Positions 17,269 to 25,854 of a stretch of 64,000 bases of DNA are shown here, piece after piece (within the stretch, counting starts at the first letter, position 1; each line of letters begins with the position of its first letter). Made by a program: the position numbers and the translations under genes. Source of the DNA: Acidimicrobiales bacterium. Its GTDB lineage: Bacteria; Actinomycetota; Acidimicrobiia; Acidimicrobiales; Aldehydirespiratoraceae. Location: positions 992,001-1,056,000 of the forward strand of contig JAWKIR010000002.1 of assembly GCA_041394245.1 (NCBI GenBank). Direction: 5' to 3'. The notes under the pieces were generated by a model. It saw only the letters and a program-made list of their open reading frames with translations, made no database searches and was not told where the DNA came from.

Positions 17269-19035
17269 ATGCCCGAACAGACGTTCGTCGAGTCACAGCG
17301 CAGTTTCGACGACCTCGGCACCGCATTGCACGAGGTCACGTTCGTCGTGATCGATCTCGAGACCACCGGCGGGTCCGCCACCGACTGTGCGATCACCGAG
17401 GTCGGCGCCGTGAAGCTGAAGGGCGGCGAGTGCCTCGGCACCTATCAGACACTCGTCGACCCGGGCTGTGCGATCCCTCCCCAGATCACGATGATCACCG
17501 GCATCACCGAAGCGATGGTGATGCGGGCGCCGAGGATGGAAGCGGTGATGCCGTCGTTGCTCGAGTTCATCGGCGATGCCGTGATCGTCGGCCACAACAT
17601 CCGCTTCGACCTCGGATTCCTCAACGCCGCCCTCGAGCAGCAGGGACGCCCTCGGCTCGCCCACCGCTCGATCGACACCCTCGCGCTGGCCCGTCGGCTC
17701 CTGCGAGACGAGGTGCCGAACTGCAAGCTCGGCACCCTGGCCGACCGGCTGCGTCTGTCACACGCGCCGAGCCATCGCGCGCTCGACGACGCCCTGGCCA
17801 CCGGCGATCTGCTCCACCACCTGCTGGAGCGGGTCGGGTCGCTCGGTGTCACCGGGCTCGACGACCTCCTCGTGCTGCCGAAGCTGGCCGGGAGTGCCCA
17901 GGCCCGCAAGCTCCCGCTCACCGACGGACTCCCCCGGGAACCGGGCGTCTACCTGTTCGTCGATGCCCGCGGCGAGATCCTCTATGTCGGCAAGGCCGCC
18001 AACCTCCGCTCCCGGGTACGCAGCTACTTCTCGACCGACGAACGCCGCAAGGTCGGTCAACTCCTGCGCGAAACCGCCCGCATCGACCACCACGTCTGTC
18101 GCAACGGGCTCGAGGCCGCCGTGCTCGAACTCCGCCTCATCCACCGTCATCTCCCCCGCTACAACCGGCAGGGCACGAAGTCGAGCACCTACCCCTACGT
18201 GAAGCTCACGCTCGACGAGCGCTACCCGCGGCTCTCGGTCGTTCGGGTCGTGAAGGACGACGGTGGGCTCTACCTGGGCCCGGTCTCGTCGACCAAGCGG
18301 GCGAAGCGCATCATCGAAGCGATCGAATCGGCCGCACCCATCCGCCGCTGCACCGCACGATCGAGCAGTGCACTCAGTCGTCCCACATGTGCCCCGGCCC
18401 AGATCGGCGTTGCCGCGTGCCCGTGCTCCGGTGCGATCTCCGACGACGACTACGCCCGTGTGGTCGACGACCTGGTCGACACGCTCACGCGCGATCCCGC
18501 GCGTCTGCTGGCCCCCCTCGGCGAACGCATCGAGATGCTGGCCCGAGATGAACGCTACGAAGAGGCGGCCGACGTCCGCGACCGGGCCGAGGCGCTGGCC
18601 GGAGCGCTCCGACGCACGCGTCGCTTCGACCTGCTCCGCCGAGCCGGCGACGTGCGCGTGTCGATCGGCGATGCCTGGGTCGAGCTCCACCACGGCCTGC
18701 TGACGGCCTGCGGGGCCGAGGGCGAGACCGGTTCACTCTGGGGCGACGGCCTCGCGGTCGATCCTCCGACCGCGTCGAGCAGTGGCCCGGGCCGACTCCC
18801 CGTCCCGGGCCGCGACGAGGCCGACGAGTTGTTGACCATCGCCGCGTGGCTCGACCGCAACGCCGCCAAGATCCGCCTCGATCACGTCAGTGGTGTGCTC
18901 GTCGAGCCGCTCCCACGCATCCCGTCCTACGCACCGCAGGGCAAGGGACCGGCCCGCCGCACGACCGAACGAACCGGGGTCGGCGCACCCGCCGGGCATC
19001 GGCGACGCGGTCGGATCCCGGTGCGGCGGGTCTAG
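17269..19035 (+). CDS. DEDD exonuclease fused to UvrC-like GIY-YIG nuclease
   Basis: A 588-residue fusion of DNA-repair domains. Residues about 20-190 form a DnaQ-type 3'-5' exonuclease: VVIDLETTGG (Asp, Glu), GHNIRFDLGFL (Asp) and HRALDDALAT (His, Asp). Residues about 225-300 form the UvrC N-terminal GIY-YIG nuclease (EPGVYLFVDARGEILYVGKA). A four-cysteine segment follows (IRRC, RPTC, then AACPC), at the place of the UvrC iron-sulfur cluster, and then a UVR helix pair (DERYEEAADVRDRAEALAG). The UvrC C-terminal RNase H-like nuclease is missing. Comparable fusions are known in actinobacteria. It likely acts as a Cho-like auxiliary excision nuclease (inference). Confidence 0.88.
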   Translation: MPEQTFVESQRSFDDLGTALHEVTFVVIDLETTGGSATDCAITEVGAVKLKGGECLGTYQTLVDPGCAIPPQITMITGITEAMVMRAPRMEAVMPSLLEFIGDAVIVGHNIRFDLGFLNAALEQQGRPRLAHRSIDTLALARRLLRDEVPNCKLGTLADRLRLSHAPSHRALDDALATGDLLHHLLERVGSLGVTGLDDLLVLPKLAGSAQARKLPLTDGLPREPGVYLFVDARGEILYVGKAANLRSRVRSYFSTDERRKVGQLLRETARIDHHVCRNGLEAAVLELRLIHRHLPRYNRQGTKSSTYPYVKLTLDERYPRLSVVRVVKDDGGLYLGPVSSTKRAKRIIEAIESAAPIRRCTARSSSALSRPTCAPAQIGVAACPCSGAISDDDYARVVDDLVDTLTRDPARLLAPLGERIEMLARDERYEEAADVRDRAEALAGALRRTRRFDLLRRAGDVRVSIGDAWVELHHGLLTACGAEGETGSLWGDGLAVDPPTASSSGPGRLPVPGRDEADELLTIAAWLDRNAAKIRLDHVSGVLVEPLPRIPSYAPQGKGPARRTTERTGVGAPAGHRRRGRIPVRRV

Positions 19036-19049
19036 CGCGACCCGCTCCC

Positions 19050-20078
19050 TCAGCCGGCGAGTGCGGCGACCTTTGCTGCGGCGCGGCCGTCGTCGATCGC
19101 TGCTGCAGCGGCTTCGATCCCGGCGCCGAGGTCGGCGACCACGCCGGCGGCGAGCAGGCCGGCCGCGGCGTTGAGCACGACGATGTCGCGCTTCGGGCCC
19201 GGCTCTCCGGCGAACACCGCCCGGGCGATCTCTGCGTTGCGCACTGCGTCGCCACCCGCCAGGTCCTCGGGCGTCGCCGGGGCGAGGCCCAACGCAGCGG
19301 CGTCGACGGCGATCTCGGTGATCTTACCGCCGTCGAGCGAGAGCATCTTCGACGGCCCGGTGGTCGTCAGCTCGTCGAGGTCGCCTTCGCCGTGGACGAC
19401 CAGTGCCCGCTGCGACCCGGTCGCCTGCAAGACCCGGATCATCCGGTCGGCGATCGCCCAGTCGGCGACGCCGATCACCTGGCGGGTGAGGCGCCCCGGG
19501 TGGCTGAGCGGACCGAGGATGTTGAACACCGTCGGGATGCCGAGCTCGGCCCGCACCGGGCCGACGTGGCGCATCGCCGGATGGAAGGTCCGGGCGAAGG
19601 CGAACCCGATCCGATGGTCGCGCACCTGGGCCTCGAGGGCCTCGGGGGCCACGTCGACATCGACCCCCAACTGTTCGAGCAGATCGAAGCTCCCGGATGT
19701 CGACGACGCCTTGCGATTGCCGTGCTTGCAGACGGTGGCACCGGCGGCCGCGGCGACGAACGCGGCCATGGTCGACACGTTCAAGGCGTGTTTCCGACGG
19801 GTCGGCGCGCCGCCCACCCCCACGATGTCGATCGTGTTCTCAGGCACCGAGAGCGGCGTGGCGGCGTCGGTCATCGCACCTTGGAGGCCGGTCAACTCCT
19901 CGACGGTCTCGCCCTTGATCCGCAGACCGACGATGAACGCGGCGATCTGCGCATCGGTCGCGTCGCCGGCGAGGATCGTGCCGAGGACTGATCGGGTGGC
20001 ATCGGAGGTGAGGTCGTTGCCGTTCGCCAGGGTGCCGAGTATCCCGGGCCAGCCACCGTGGGCGTCGAGTGTGCTCAT
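19050..20078 (-). CDS. trpD: Anthranilate phosphoribosyltransferase with altered PRPP loop
   Basis: A 342-residue member of the TrpD family, which joins anthranilate to PRPP in tryptophan synthesis. Seen: KHGNRKASSTSGSFDLLEQL, the FARTFHPAMRHVGPVRAELG segment, VFNILGPLSHPG and the Mg-binding GEGDLDELTTTGPS. The first PRPP motif, normally GTGGD followed by nine residues to the NxST turn, here reads GVGGAPTRRKHALNVST: the Asp is Ala and about three residues are added. The rest is well preserved, so it may be an active variant or a paralogue with another substrate. No other trp gene is adjacent. Confidence 0.82.
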   Translation of the reverse strand: MSTLDAHGGWPGILGTLANGNDLTSDATRSVLGTILAGDATDAQIAAFIVGLRIKGETVEELTGLQGAMTDAATPLSVPENTIDIVGVGGAPTRRKHALNVSTMAAFVAAAAGATVCKHGNRKASSTSGSFDLLEQLGVDVDVAPEALEAQVRDHRIGFAFARTFHPAMRHVGPVRAELGIPTVFNILGPLSHPGRLTRQVIGVADWAIADRMIRVLQATGSQRALVVHGEGDLDELTTTGPSKMLSLDGGKITEIAVDAAALGLAPATPEDLAGGDAVRNAEIARAVFAGEPGPKRDIVVLNAAAGLLAAGVVADLGAGIEAAAAAIDDGRAAAKVAALAG

Positions 20079-20113
20079 TCGGAGGACCGTAGCGCGCCGC
20101 TAGCATTCGCCCC

Positions 20114-20518
20114 GTGCTCGATTCTCTCAACCGGTCGGTGATCTTCGCAGGGGCGATGATGACCCTGCTGATCGCCGTCCCAGCGGCGATCGTGACCGCG
20201 TGGCTGTCCGACGACGGCGCGACCGACGAGTCCAACTGGACACTCCTCGCCCTTCTCGCCATCGTGATCGCCTATCTACTCGGCGGCGCGCTCGCCGGCC
20301 GTGCCGTGCCGAGCGCACCCTTCACCAACGGGGCGGCGGCAACCCTGCTCGCGTTCCTCATCGTGCAGGGCATCGGCATCGTCCTTCGCCTCAGCCGCGG
20401 CGACGACATCAACCTGATCGCCCTCGTCTTCAACGGCCTCCTGGCCGCGTCGTTCGGCACGTTCGGCGCATGGTTCGGCGCCCGCTGGGCCGCTCGGCAT
20501 CCCCACCCCCTAGCCTGA
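20114..20518 (+). CDS. Four-TM hypothetical membrane protein
   Basis: A 134-residue protein with four predicted membrane helices (about 7-30, 40-62, 72-92 and 103-125). The layout resembles small TIGR04086/YrzE-type membrane proteins, including a late glycine-rich helix (SFGTFGAWFGARWAA), but I cannot assign it firmly. The GTG start is 35 bases from the divergent trpD start. Its stop lies only four bases before the first paired base of rnpB, so the RNA gene's promoter, if separate, would have to lie inside this coding region. Confidence 0.68.
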   Translation: MLDSLNRSVIFAGAMMTLLIAVPAAIVTAWLSDDGATDESNWTLLALLAIVIAYLLGGALAGRAVPSAPFTNGAAATLLAFLIVQGIGIVLRLSRGDDINLIALVFNGLLAASFGTFGAWFGARWAARHPHPLA

Positions 20519-20522
20519 GAGC

Positions 20523-20893
<371 letters not shown>

Positions 20894-21270
20894 ACCAGCC
20901 GAAACCCATGAGAACAAAGGGAATCTCCGCCATTCAGCCAGCCGAGATGCGGCCGCTATGGAACAAATCTGGAACAAGAGCTGAAACCCGCCCATGTCTG
21001 CCGAGCCGACCAGCAGCCGCGATCGCTTGAGCGCAACGCCGGACGATCGTCTTCGCAGAGCCCCGGGGCGGGCAAGACGACCATGTCCGCGGCACTCGAT
21101 CCGATGCTTCGAGTCGTCGTGGCCGAGGCGGTCTTCGAGACCGACATCCCGCTAGTCAACGTCTCATACACACCATGCAGTCGAGCTATCGCCTAATCCA
21201 GTTCCATATTGCGGGTTGAGAGTGGGGTGGGTTCGCCGCCGTTGCGCGTGCTGCTGACACACTGCGAGTT
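20894..21270. other. Left island margin without a convincing gene
   Basis: About 375 bases following rnpB. A minus-strand frame of 71 codons (20956-21171) shows no recognisable domain, and a plus-strand stretch reading GKTTMSAALDPMLRVVVAEA near 21070-21130 looks like a gene scrap at best. The 17-base repeat at 20959 is the only structured element I see. An unpaired, U-poor tail follows rnpB, so no clear intrinsic terminator is visible. Confidence 0.5.
20959..20975 (+). repeat. Left copy of TGGAACAAA-nnn-GGAAC motif
   Basis: TGGAACAAATCTGGAAC matches TGGAACAAACGCGGAAC at 27978-27994 in 14 of 17 positions, in the same orientation. Each copy lies about 100 bases inside an island end, as integrase arm-type sites do. 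That role is inference from position only. Confidence 0.45.
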
Positions 21271-21894
21271 ATGGGTCGAGTCTGGTCGTGGGCTTCGTCA
21301 GCCGGCGAGGTGGAGGAACGGAGAGCGGAGGCTCGGGCACTTGTTGGCGAGACTCTGTCGGAGGTCCGGTACTTCACGCTCGACTACAAGCGGGACGAGC
21401 TGGCGCGAGATCACTCGGGGCCACGGCTCATCACCAGTGACTTCGAGTGGTCTGACCCCTGCTGGGCCTCCGAGGCGTGCGACAGCCTCGAATTCGGCGT
21501 CGAGCTGCAGACCGCCGACGGAGTGACCTTCTCCGTGACCTGGGACCCGCCGGGAGTACAGGAAGGCATCGGCATTCAAGCCCAACCCCTGGGTACCACG
21601 CTTCATCCTGAGGCGGAGATCGCGATGTGGGAGGTTGGTGTACGAAGCCGGTGGTTCTCCGCTATTGGCCAGCGGGTCGCCGATGTGGACCTTCACTACA
21701 TCCCGTGGACACGAGACGGTGGCGACTTCTGGTGCCCTCGAATCACCGTCACGTTCGGCGACGTTCCCGTCGTCTTGATGCTTGGTGAGGCCAGCGAGGA
21801 TGGAGGAATCGGTCCTTCGGCGGACAACGTTGCTGTCCTGTTCGAACCACATGCCGTGCCGGACTGGGCGCTGCGGTTGCCATTCACCGCCTAA
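21271..21894 (+). CDS. Hypothetical island protein
   Basis: No family recognised. The 207-residue soluble protein has no signal peptide or membrane segment and is rich in Trp, Asp and Glu. It reads as alternating short strands (DSLEFGVELQTADGVTFSVT, then FWCPRITVTFGDVPVVLMLG), suggesting a beta-rich fold. The compact acidic character with several tryptophans resembles immunity-type proteins, but no toxin is adjacent, so this is not assigned. It is the first gene inside the island and points away from rnpB. Coding quality looks real over its full length. Confidence 0.6.
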   Translation: MGRVWSWASSAGEVEERRAEARALVGETLSEVRYFTLDYKRDELARDHSGPRLITSDFEWSDPCWASEACDSLEFGVELQTADGVTFSVTWDPPGVQEGIGIQAQPLGTTLHPEAEIAMWEVGVRSRWFSAIGQRVADVDLHYIPWTRDGGDFWCPRITVTFGDVPVVLMLGEASEDGGIGPSADNVAVLFEPHAVPDWALRLPFTA

Positions 21895-22020
21895 CCACGC
21901 GTGAGCCCCGCGGAAGCGTGGCGAGTACACCCGGGCGCCACGCGCGAGAACGGCACATGGAGCGGGTGTCAGCCTAACCAACGTCACTCAGAGCGTATGC
22001 AACCCGGAACCTGGGCTCTG

Positions 22021-22857
22021 TCACGCCCCCTTGTCAATCCCATCCGTGTTGTTGGACAGACTGACTAACGCTGCTGGCAGGCGATGCAGCGTGAATTCGA
22101 GTGATAGCTCGTCTCGAACGAAGCCGCGGTGGACCGCGAAATTCCCGTCGTCTCGAACAGCGCTGAAGCAGTCGCGCGTGGCCGCGTGACTCAAGGGCTC
22201 CACCTTCCAATGCTTCGGTCTGACCGTCTCAAACAACTTCTGTATCAGGCGCGCGAGGTTGGAGTCGGCGTCATCGTCCCCCATCGCTAGCGCTGCTCTG
22301 ACCGCCTGCTCGACGGCTGCCCGAAGGACAACGGCGGCGGCGACATTCAGGCCGGCCCACCGCGCCTCTCTCGCCTGGAAGTACAGCGATCGAACCTGCT
22401 CCCATTGGATCTCGTCGAGGTTCGCCAGGCCCGTTCGCTCGCTGCGCTGGTCAAGGAGCTTCTGCTTCGCCATCACGAATCGCGGAACCCGGAACTCGAC
22501 AACGTACGGCTCGGTCGCTGGCGGCCACCCCATCGTCTTCCAGAGTTCCCGCGTGAGCCATGTCTTGCTGCCGTTCTCCAGATCGATGCGAATTAGTCCT
22601 TCGGAGTGGAGCTCCTCCAGCGCCTCGACGGCCAGGTGCTCGACCTCTGCGAGCTCGTTGAACCTGGGATGCGCGGCGACCCTGCCACGGTCGACGTCCT
22701 TGATACCCGCGAGCGCTTCCGCAATCTCCAGAATGAGGCCCGCCCCCTCGACCGGCTTGCCAGGCTCCAATCGGCCCGCCACGAACTCCTTCGCCGCAGC
22801 GATGCGAGCGCGCCAAGTCGAGGTATCGAACGTGCTCGGTCCTACGTCGCTAGCCAC
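22021..22857 (-). CDS. DUF4145-like protein
   Basis: A 278-residue soluble protein. The C-terminal part carries a DUF4145-like pattern: a helix LNVAAAVVLRAAVEQAVRAA, a spacer with NLARLIQKLFETVRP, and DDGNFAVHRG close to the family's GN-x-AVH motif. DUF4145 domains often occur near restriction-modification and other defence genes and may bind nucleic acid or nucleotides, though the biochemical role is not established. The N-terminal 100 residues are helical and unassigned. GTG at 22857 is chosen because upstream in-frame sequence is Arg/Pro-rich and not protein-like. No restriction gene is adjacent in this degraded island. Confidence 0.68.
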   Translation of the reverse strand: MASDVGPSTFDTSTWRARIAAAKEFVAGRLEPGKPVEGAGLILEIAEALAGIKDVDRGRVAAHPRFNELAEVEHLAVEALEELHSEGLIRIDLENGSKTWLTRELWKTMGWPPATEPYVVEFRVPRFVMAKQKLLDQRSERTGLANLDEIQWEQVRSLYFQAREARWAGLNVAAAVVLRAAVEQAVRAALAMGDDDADSNLARLIQKLFETVRPKHWKVEPLSHAATRDCFSAVRDDGNFAVHRGFVRDELSLEFTLHRLPAALVSLSNNTDGIDKGA

Positions 22858-22982
22858 CGCGCAGACCGTAGCCGGTTGAGTCAAGTGGGCCGCCACGCCC
22901 CGATCGTCGAGCAGAAGCAGCCGCTGCCCCCGAGTGGCCGGGGCCAGCGAGGCCGCGACCCGTGGAGAGTAGGGTCGGAGTG

Positions 22983-23349
22983 ATGATCCCCGGGTTGCCG
23001 TCGTTGGCTGGAACGCAGCGCTACCTAATCTACGGCTACGCGCTCCTGCTCTCGGGCTGGCTTGTCGCCGAGCCATTCGACTGGTCGACATCTTCGGACC
23101 GGCACCCAGTGAGAATGGTCGGAGATCTGCTCTCCTCGATGTCCGGCACCGCTACGTTCGCAGCGATCTCGTCGCTCGCGTTGGTCGTCGGGTCCGTTGT
23201 CGCTGCCGTGCTTCCATCCGACTTCCTTGCCGATTTTTTCCTCGGACGGATGGCCGGGGATGAGGAAGAGGTCGACTCGATGGCGAAGCTCGTAGACGTA
23301 CGCAGTGAACTCATGGCCCAAGGGCTCACTACACGCTGGGATGGCGGAA
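22983..23349 (+). pseudogene. Membrane protein truncated by the IS3-family insertion
   Basis: The first 122 codons of a membrane-protein gene, starting MIPGLPSLAGTQRYLIYGYA. Two hydrophobic helices (about 15-30 and 55-75) and an acidic-basic stretch (GDEEEVDSMAKLVDVRSELM) are visible. Codon 123 onwards is supplied by the IS terminal repeat, and the frame stops at 23417 inside the element. No matching C-terminal half is visible on the far side of the IS, so more than a simple insertion has happened. The parent family is not recognised. Confidence 0.65.
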
Positions 23350-23375
23350 TGGAGTTGACCCGGTTCGGTGGACAC
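23350..23375 (+). repeat. IS terminal inverted repeat, left
   Basis: A 26-base terminal repeat starting TGGAGTTGACC and ending GGTGGACAC. It is the exact reverse complement of 24584-24609. Confidence 0.95.
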
Positions 23376-23392
23376 GGGCTTCTGTCAGTTGA

Positions 23393-24265
23393 TCATGCCG
23401 CCCGGGAGGCGGTGTAGGTCTCATCCGGGGTGCGGTGGCCGAGGCGGGCTTGGTGTCGGCGTCGGTTGTAGAAGGTCTCGATGTAGTCGAACAGCACGGT
23501 GCGGAGCTGGGATCGGGTCATGTGTTCCCAGTCGCCGTGGATGTGACGGATCTCCTTCTTGATCGTGGCCCAGGTGCTCTCCATGGCGGCGTTGTCCCAG
23601 CACACTCCGGTGCGCCCGAACGACGCGGATACGTCGTGGTCGGCCATCGTCAACGCGAGGTCTCCGGAGACGTATTGGCCGCCCCGATCCGCGTGGTGGA
23701 TGACGTCGCCGTCGGGCTGGCGTCGGGCGAGCGCCATGACGAGGGCGTTGACGACGATGTCGGCCGTGGCTCGGGTTGCCATTGACCAGCCGGCCAGACC
23801 CCGATCGTGGAGGTCGAGCACCCCTGCGAGGTGCAGCTTGCCGTCGCGACACTTGAACTCGGTGATGTCGGCAACCCATCGCTGGTTCGACGCCTGCGCG
23901 GTGAAGTCTCGGCCGATCAGGTCCGGCCCCGGGGCAGCACCGGCCTTGCGGCCTCGGCGCCATTTCTTGCGGCCGTGCACCCCGACGAGGCTGCACTCGG
24001 CCATGATCCTCGCGAACCGTTTGCGACCAACGGCGATGTTGCGATGCTGAAGCTGCCCCAGCACCCGAGGGGTGCCATAGGTGCGCTGCGACGCGACATG
24101 AATTTCGTAGATCTCGTTCGCCAGCTCAGCGTCGGTCACGTAGCGCTCTGACAACGGCCGGCTGCGCCACGCGTAGAACCCCGACCTCGAGCACTCCACG
24201 AGCTCGCACAACCGCTTCACCGGATAGCCGGCCTGATGGTCTTGGACGAACCGGAAGCGGGTCAC
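23393..24265 (-). CDS. IS3-family transposase OrfB (DDE integrase core)
   Basis: A 290-residue transposase catalysing the excision and strand-transfer steps. The catalytic triad is visible: Asp in WVADITEF, Asp in IHHADRGGQY and Glu in NAAMESTWATIKKE. An N-terminal HTH_21-type segment (CELVECSRSGFYAWRSRPLS) and the late YNRRRHQARLGHRTPDE motif complete the family pattern. Nothing is truncated. The start is GTG and overlaps the OrfA stop by four bases, an arrangement compatible with translational coupling or a programmed frameshift making an OrfAB fusion. Confidence 0.95.
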   Translation of the reverse strand: MTRFRFVQDHQAGYPVKRLCELVECSRSGFYAWRSRPLSERYVTDAELANEIYEIHVASQRTYGTPRVLGQLQHRNIAVGRKRFARIMAECSLVGVHGRKKWRRGRKAGAAPGPDLIGRDFTAQASNQRWVADITEFKCRDGKLHLAGVLDLHDRGLAGWSMATRATADIVVNALVMALARRQPDGDVIHHADRGGQYVSGDLALTMADHDVSASFGRTGVCWDNAAMESTWATIKKEIRHIHGDWEHMTRSQLRTVLFDYIETFYNRRRHQARLGHRTPDETYTASRAA

Positions 24266-24546
24266 CGGGTCGTCTCCCTGGCGAAATAGGCGGCCGCCTT
24301 GCGGAGGATCTCACGATCCATCCGAAGATCCGCGTTCTCCTTGCGAAGCCGCGCCAGCTCGGCCCGCTCGTTCGCATCGAGCGCCCCCGGCTCGTCCGCC
24401 GCGTCAGCCTCCTTGACCCACGCCGCCAACGACCCATCGCTAATCCCGAGCGACTCCGCTACCTGGCATCGAGGACGATCCGAGCTGCGATACAACTCCA
24501 CGGCTTCACGCCGGAACTCCTCGGGATACTTCGATGGACGACCCAT
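24262..24546 (-). CDS. IS3-family transposase OrfA (helix-turn-helix)
   Basis: A 94-residue DNA-binding partner of OrfB. Residues 1-55 form the transposase_8 helix-turn-helix (KYPEEFRREAVELYRS, VAESLGISDGSLAAWV), followed by the leucine-zipper-like helix ELARLRKENADLRMDREIL typical of IS3 OrfA. It would recognise the terminal repeats. It lies directly upstream of OrfB with a four-base overlap and starts 37 bases from the right terminal repeat. Confidence 0.93.
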   Translation of the reverse strand: MGRPSKYPEEFRREAVELYRSSDRPRCQVAESLGISDGSLAAWVKEADAADEPGALDANERAELARLRKENADLRMDREILRKAAAYFARETTR

Positions 24547-24572
24547 CCGGGCCTCCTTCCCCTCGACTCACG

Positions 24573-25065
24573 TCAAGGATCAGGTGTCCACCGAACCGGG
24601 TCAACTCCACATGACGTATCAGCCACTTGTTGGTACACAGCCACAGTTGAGCCATCGGCGACAAAGGCCTCATGCGCGTCATCCGAGACATAGAGTTCGC
24701 GCTGCCCCTCGACAAAGCCTGTGAATCGGGCGTCCTCGATCAGGTCAAGTCCGCCAGTTTCGCCCGTGGGAACGAAGCTCGCCCTTGGCGGACCCTCTGA
24801 GCTAGGGCGGTCAGTATCGAGTGCGACCTGGATCCAAAAGCGGTCGGCCGGGCTGCAGCGCGCCTCGATAATGACGAGGAAGTCGGCGCATGACCCGTCG
24901 GCGTTTTGCCACCGTATCGCCTCGACACCGAAACCCTCGGCGCTGCATTCGCCCGCGATCCGGGGGGGGCGAATCGGTCTGATCGGACGCGCAGCCGGAG
25001 CCGACCAGTAGGAGCCACGCTAGTGCTGCGAACGTGGAGCGGCTTCCGTTAGTTCGCAGCCGCAA
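24573..25065 (-). pseudogene. Lipoprotein broken by a poly-C frameshift and the IS insertion
   Basis: The gene starts with TTG at 25065 and encodes a lipoprotein signal (FAALAWLLLVGSGCASDQ). At 24962-24969 a run of eight C residues (coding strand) shifts the frame. Skipping one C restores a long, protein-like frame (RIAGECSAEGFGVEAIRW onwards through FLVIIEARCSPADRFWIQVA and FTGFVEGQRELYVSDDAHEA) that runs on to a stop at 24573 inside the IS. So the 3' end has been replaced by IS sequence, and one base is extra (sequencing error, true mutation, or slippage). It overlaps the upstream lipoprotein gene by 17 bases, suggesting an original pair of secreted lipoproteins. The family is not recognised. 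Confidence 0.72.
24584..24609 (-). repeat. IS terminal inverted repeat, right
   Basis: A 26-base repeat ending in CAACTCCA on the plus strand. It is the exact reverse complement of 23350-23375. Confidence 0.95.
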
Positions 25066-25786
25066 GGCCGACGATCTCCTCGACCAGCTCGCCGAGGCTG
25101 GCGTGGCTGAAGATGCGCGACTCGCCCGAGTGCTCGCCCAACACCAGGAGGTTGCCTGTTTGACCGTGGCTATGGTCCTCCTCGCCCGTGTGTTCGTGCA
25201 GGGGATCGGAAGAATGGGACTCCATCAACGCACCCTCGTATCCTGTCAGCACATAGACCGACGGCTCGTCGAATCCTTCAATAAGGCGCGCTGGATCCAT
25301 CAGGAACAGCACAGCATCAGAATCACCAGCGTCCGGAAGAAGCGAGGTCAGGGATTCGACGTCCTGGTTCGACGGAAGCGGATACTCGAGCTTCACTTCG
25401 CTCAGCTCTCCGTCCGCTTGCCCAGCAAGCACCTCACTCACATCGAAGTGAAGGTAGACAAACGCAACGGACCGGTCTACATCTGCATCCACCTGGACAC
25501 TTGGCCCGAGAGATACCCGAGAAAGACTTGCTCGAACCACTACGTCGGACTCTGCGATGTACGCGTCAAGCGAGTCCCGCTGGAAAGTAGGGTCACCGTG
25601 AGTGCCCCACCCCAATGCCGATGAGAACGCGTCGACACCGCTGCTCACCGCTGTGGACTCTGCCCCGGAGTCGCTCGCGGATCCAGATTCTGAGCAGCCT
25701 GTTGCTGCGAGGAGAGCGGCGACCAAGCCTGACCATACCAATCGAATCACTCGTGCCGGAGGCACGCAATCGACTGCTGCTGCCAT
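25049..25786 (-). CDS. Secreted lipoprotein with His-rich loop
   Basis: A 245-residue lipoprotein of unknown family. A hydrophobic signal ends at GLVAALLAATGCSES, giving a lipid-modified Cys. A Ser/Ala/Asp linker follows, then a beta-rich domain (ESDVVVRASLSRVSLGPSVQ, VAFVYLHFDVSEVL, DAVLFLMDPARLIEGF). Near the end is a His/Glu/Asp-rich loop (HEHTGEEDHSHGQTG), which could bind metal. The ATG at 25786 is chosen because it precedes the signal peptide; the open frame extends further upstream but is not protein-like there. It is followed by, and overlaps, the broken lipoprotein gene. It is carried within the island. Confidence 0.7.
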   Translation of the reverse strand: MAAAVDCVPPARVIRLVWSGLVAALLAATGCSESGSASDSGAESTAVSSGVDAFSSALGWGTHGDPTFQRDSLDAYIAESDVVVRASLSRVSLGPSVQVDADVDRSVAFVYLHFDVSEVLAGQADGELSEVKLEYPLPSNQDVESLTSLLPDAGDSDAVLFLMDPARLIEGFDEPSVYVLTGYEGALMESHSSDPLHEHTGEEDHSHGQTGNLLVLGEHSGESRIFSHASLGELVEEIVGLAAAN

Positions 25787-25854
25787 TGGGAGTTGGCCTT
25801 TCGACAATGTTCGGGAGCGCCTTCGGAAGCCCGAAGAAGCCTCCCTTTGACACC

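Larger units (their letters stand above)
23350..24609 (-). mobile_element. IS3-family insertion sequence, complete
   Basis: A 1260-base element bounded by perfect 26-base inverted repeats, with TG and CA at the outer tips. It encodes OrfA (HTH) and OrfB (DDE transposase), both open. The bases flanking the element (GAA on the left, CAT on the right) show no 3-4-base target duplication, and different genes on opposite strands are cut at the two ends. This suggests deletion or recombination at one side after insertion. Confidence 0.92.
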
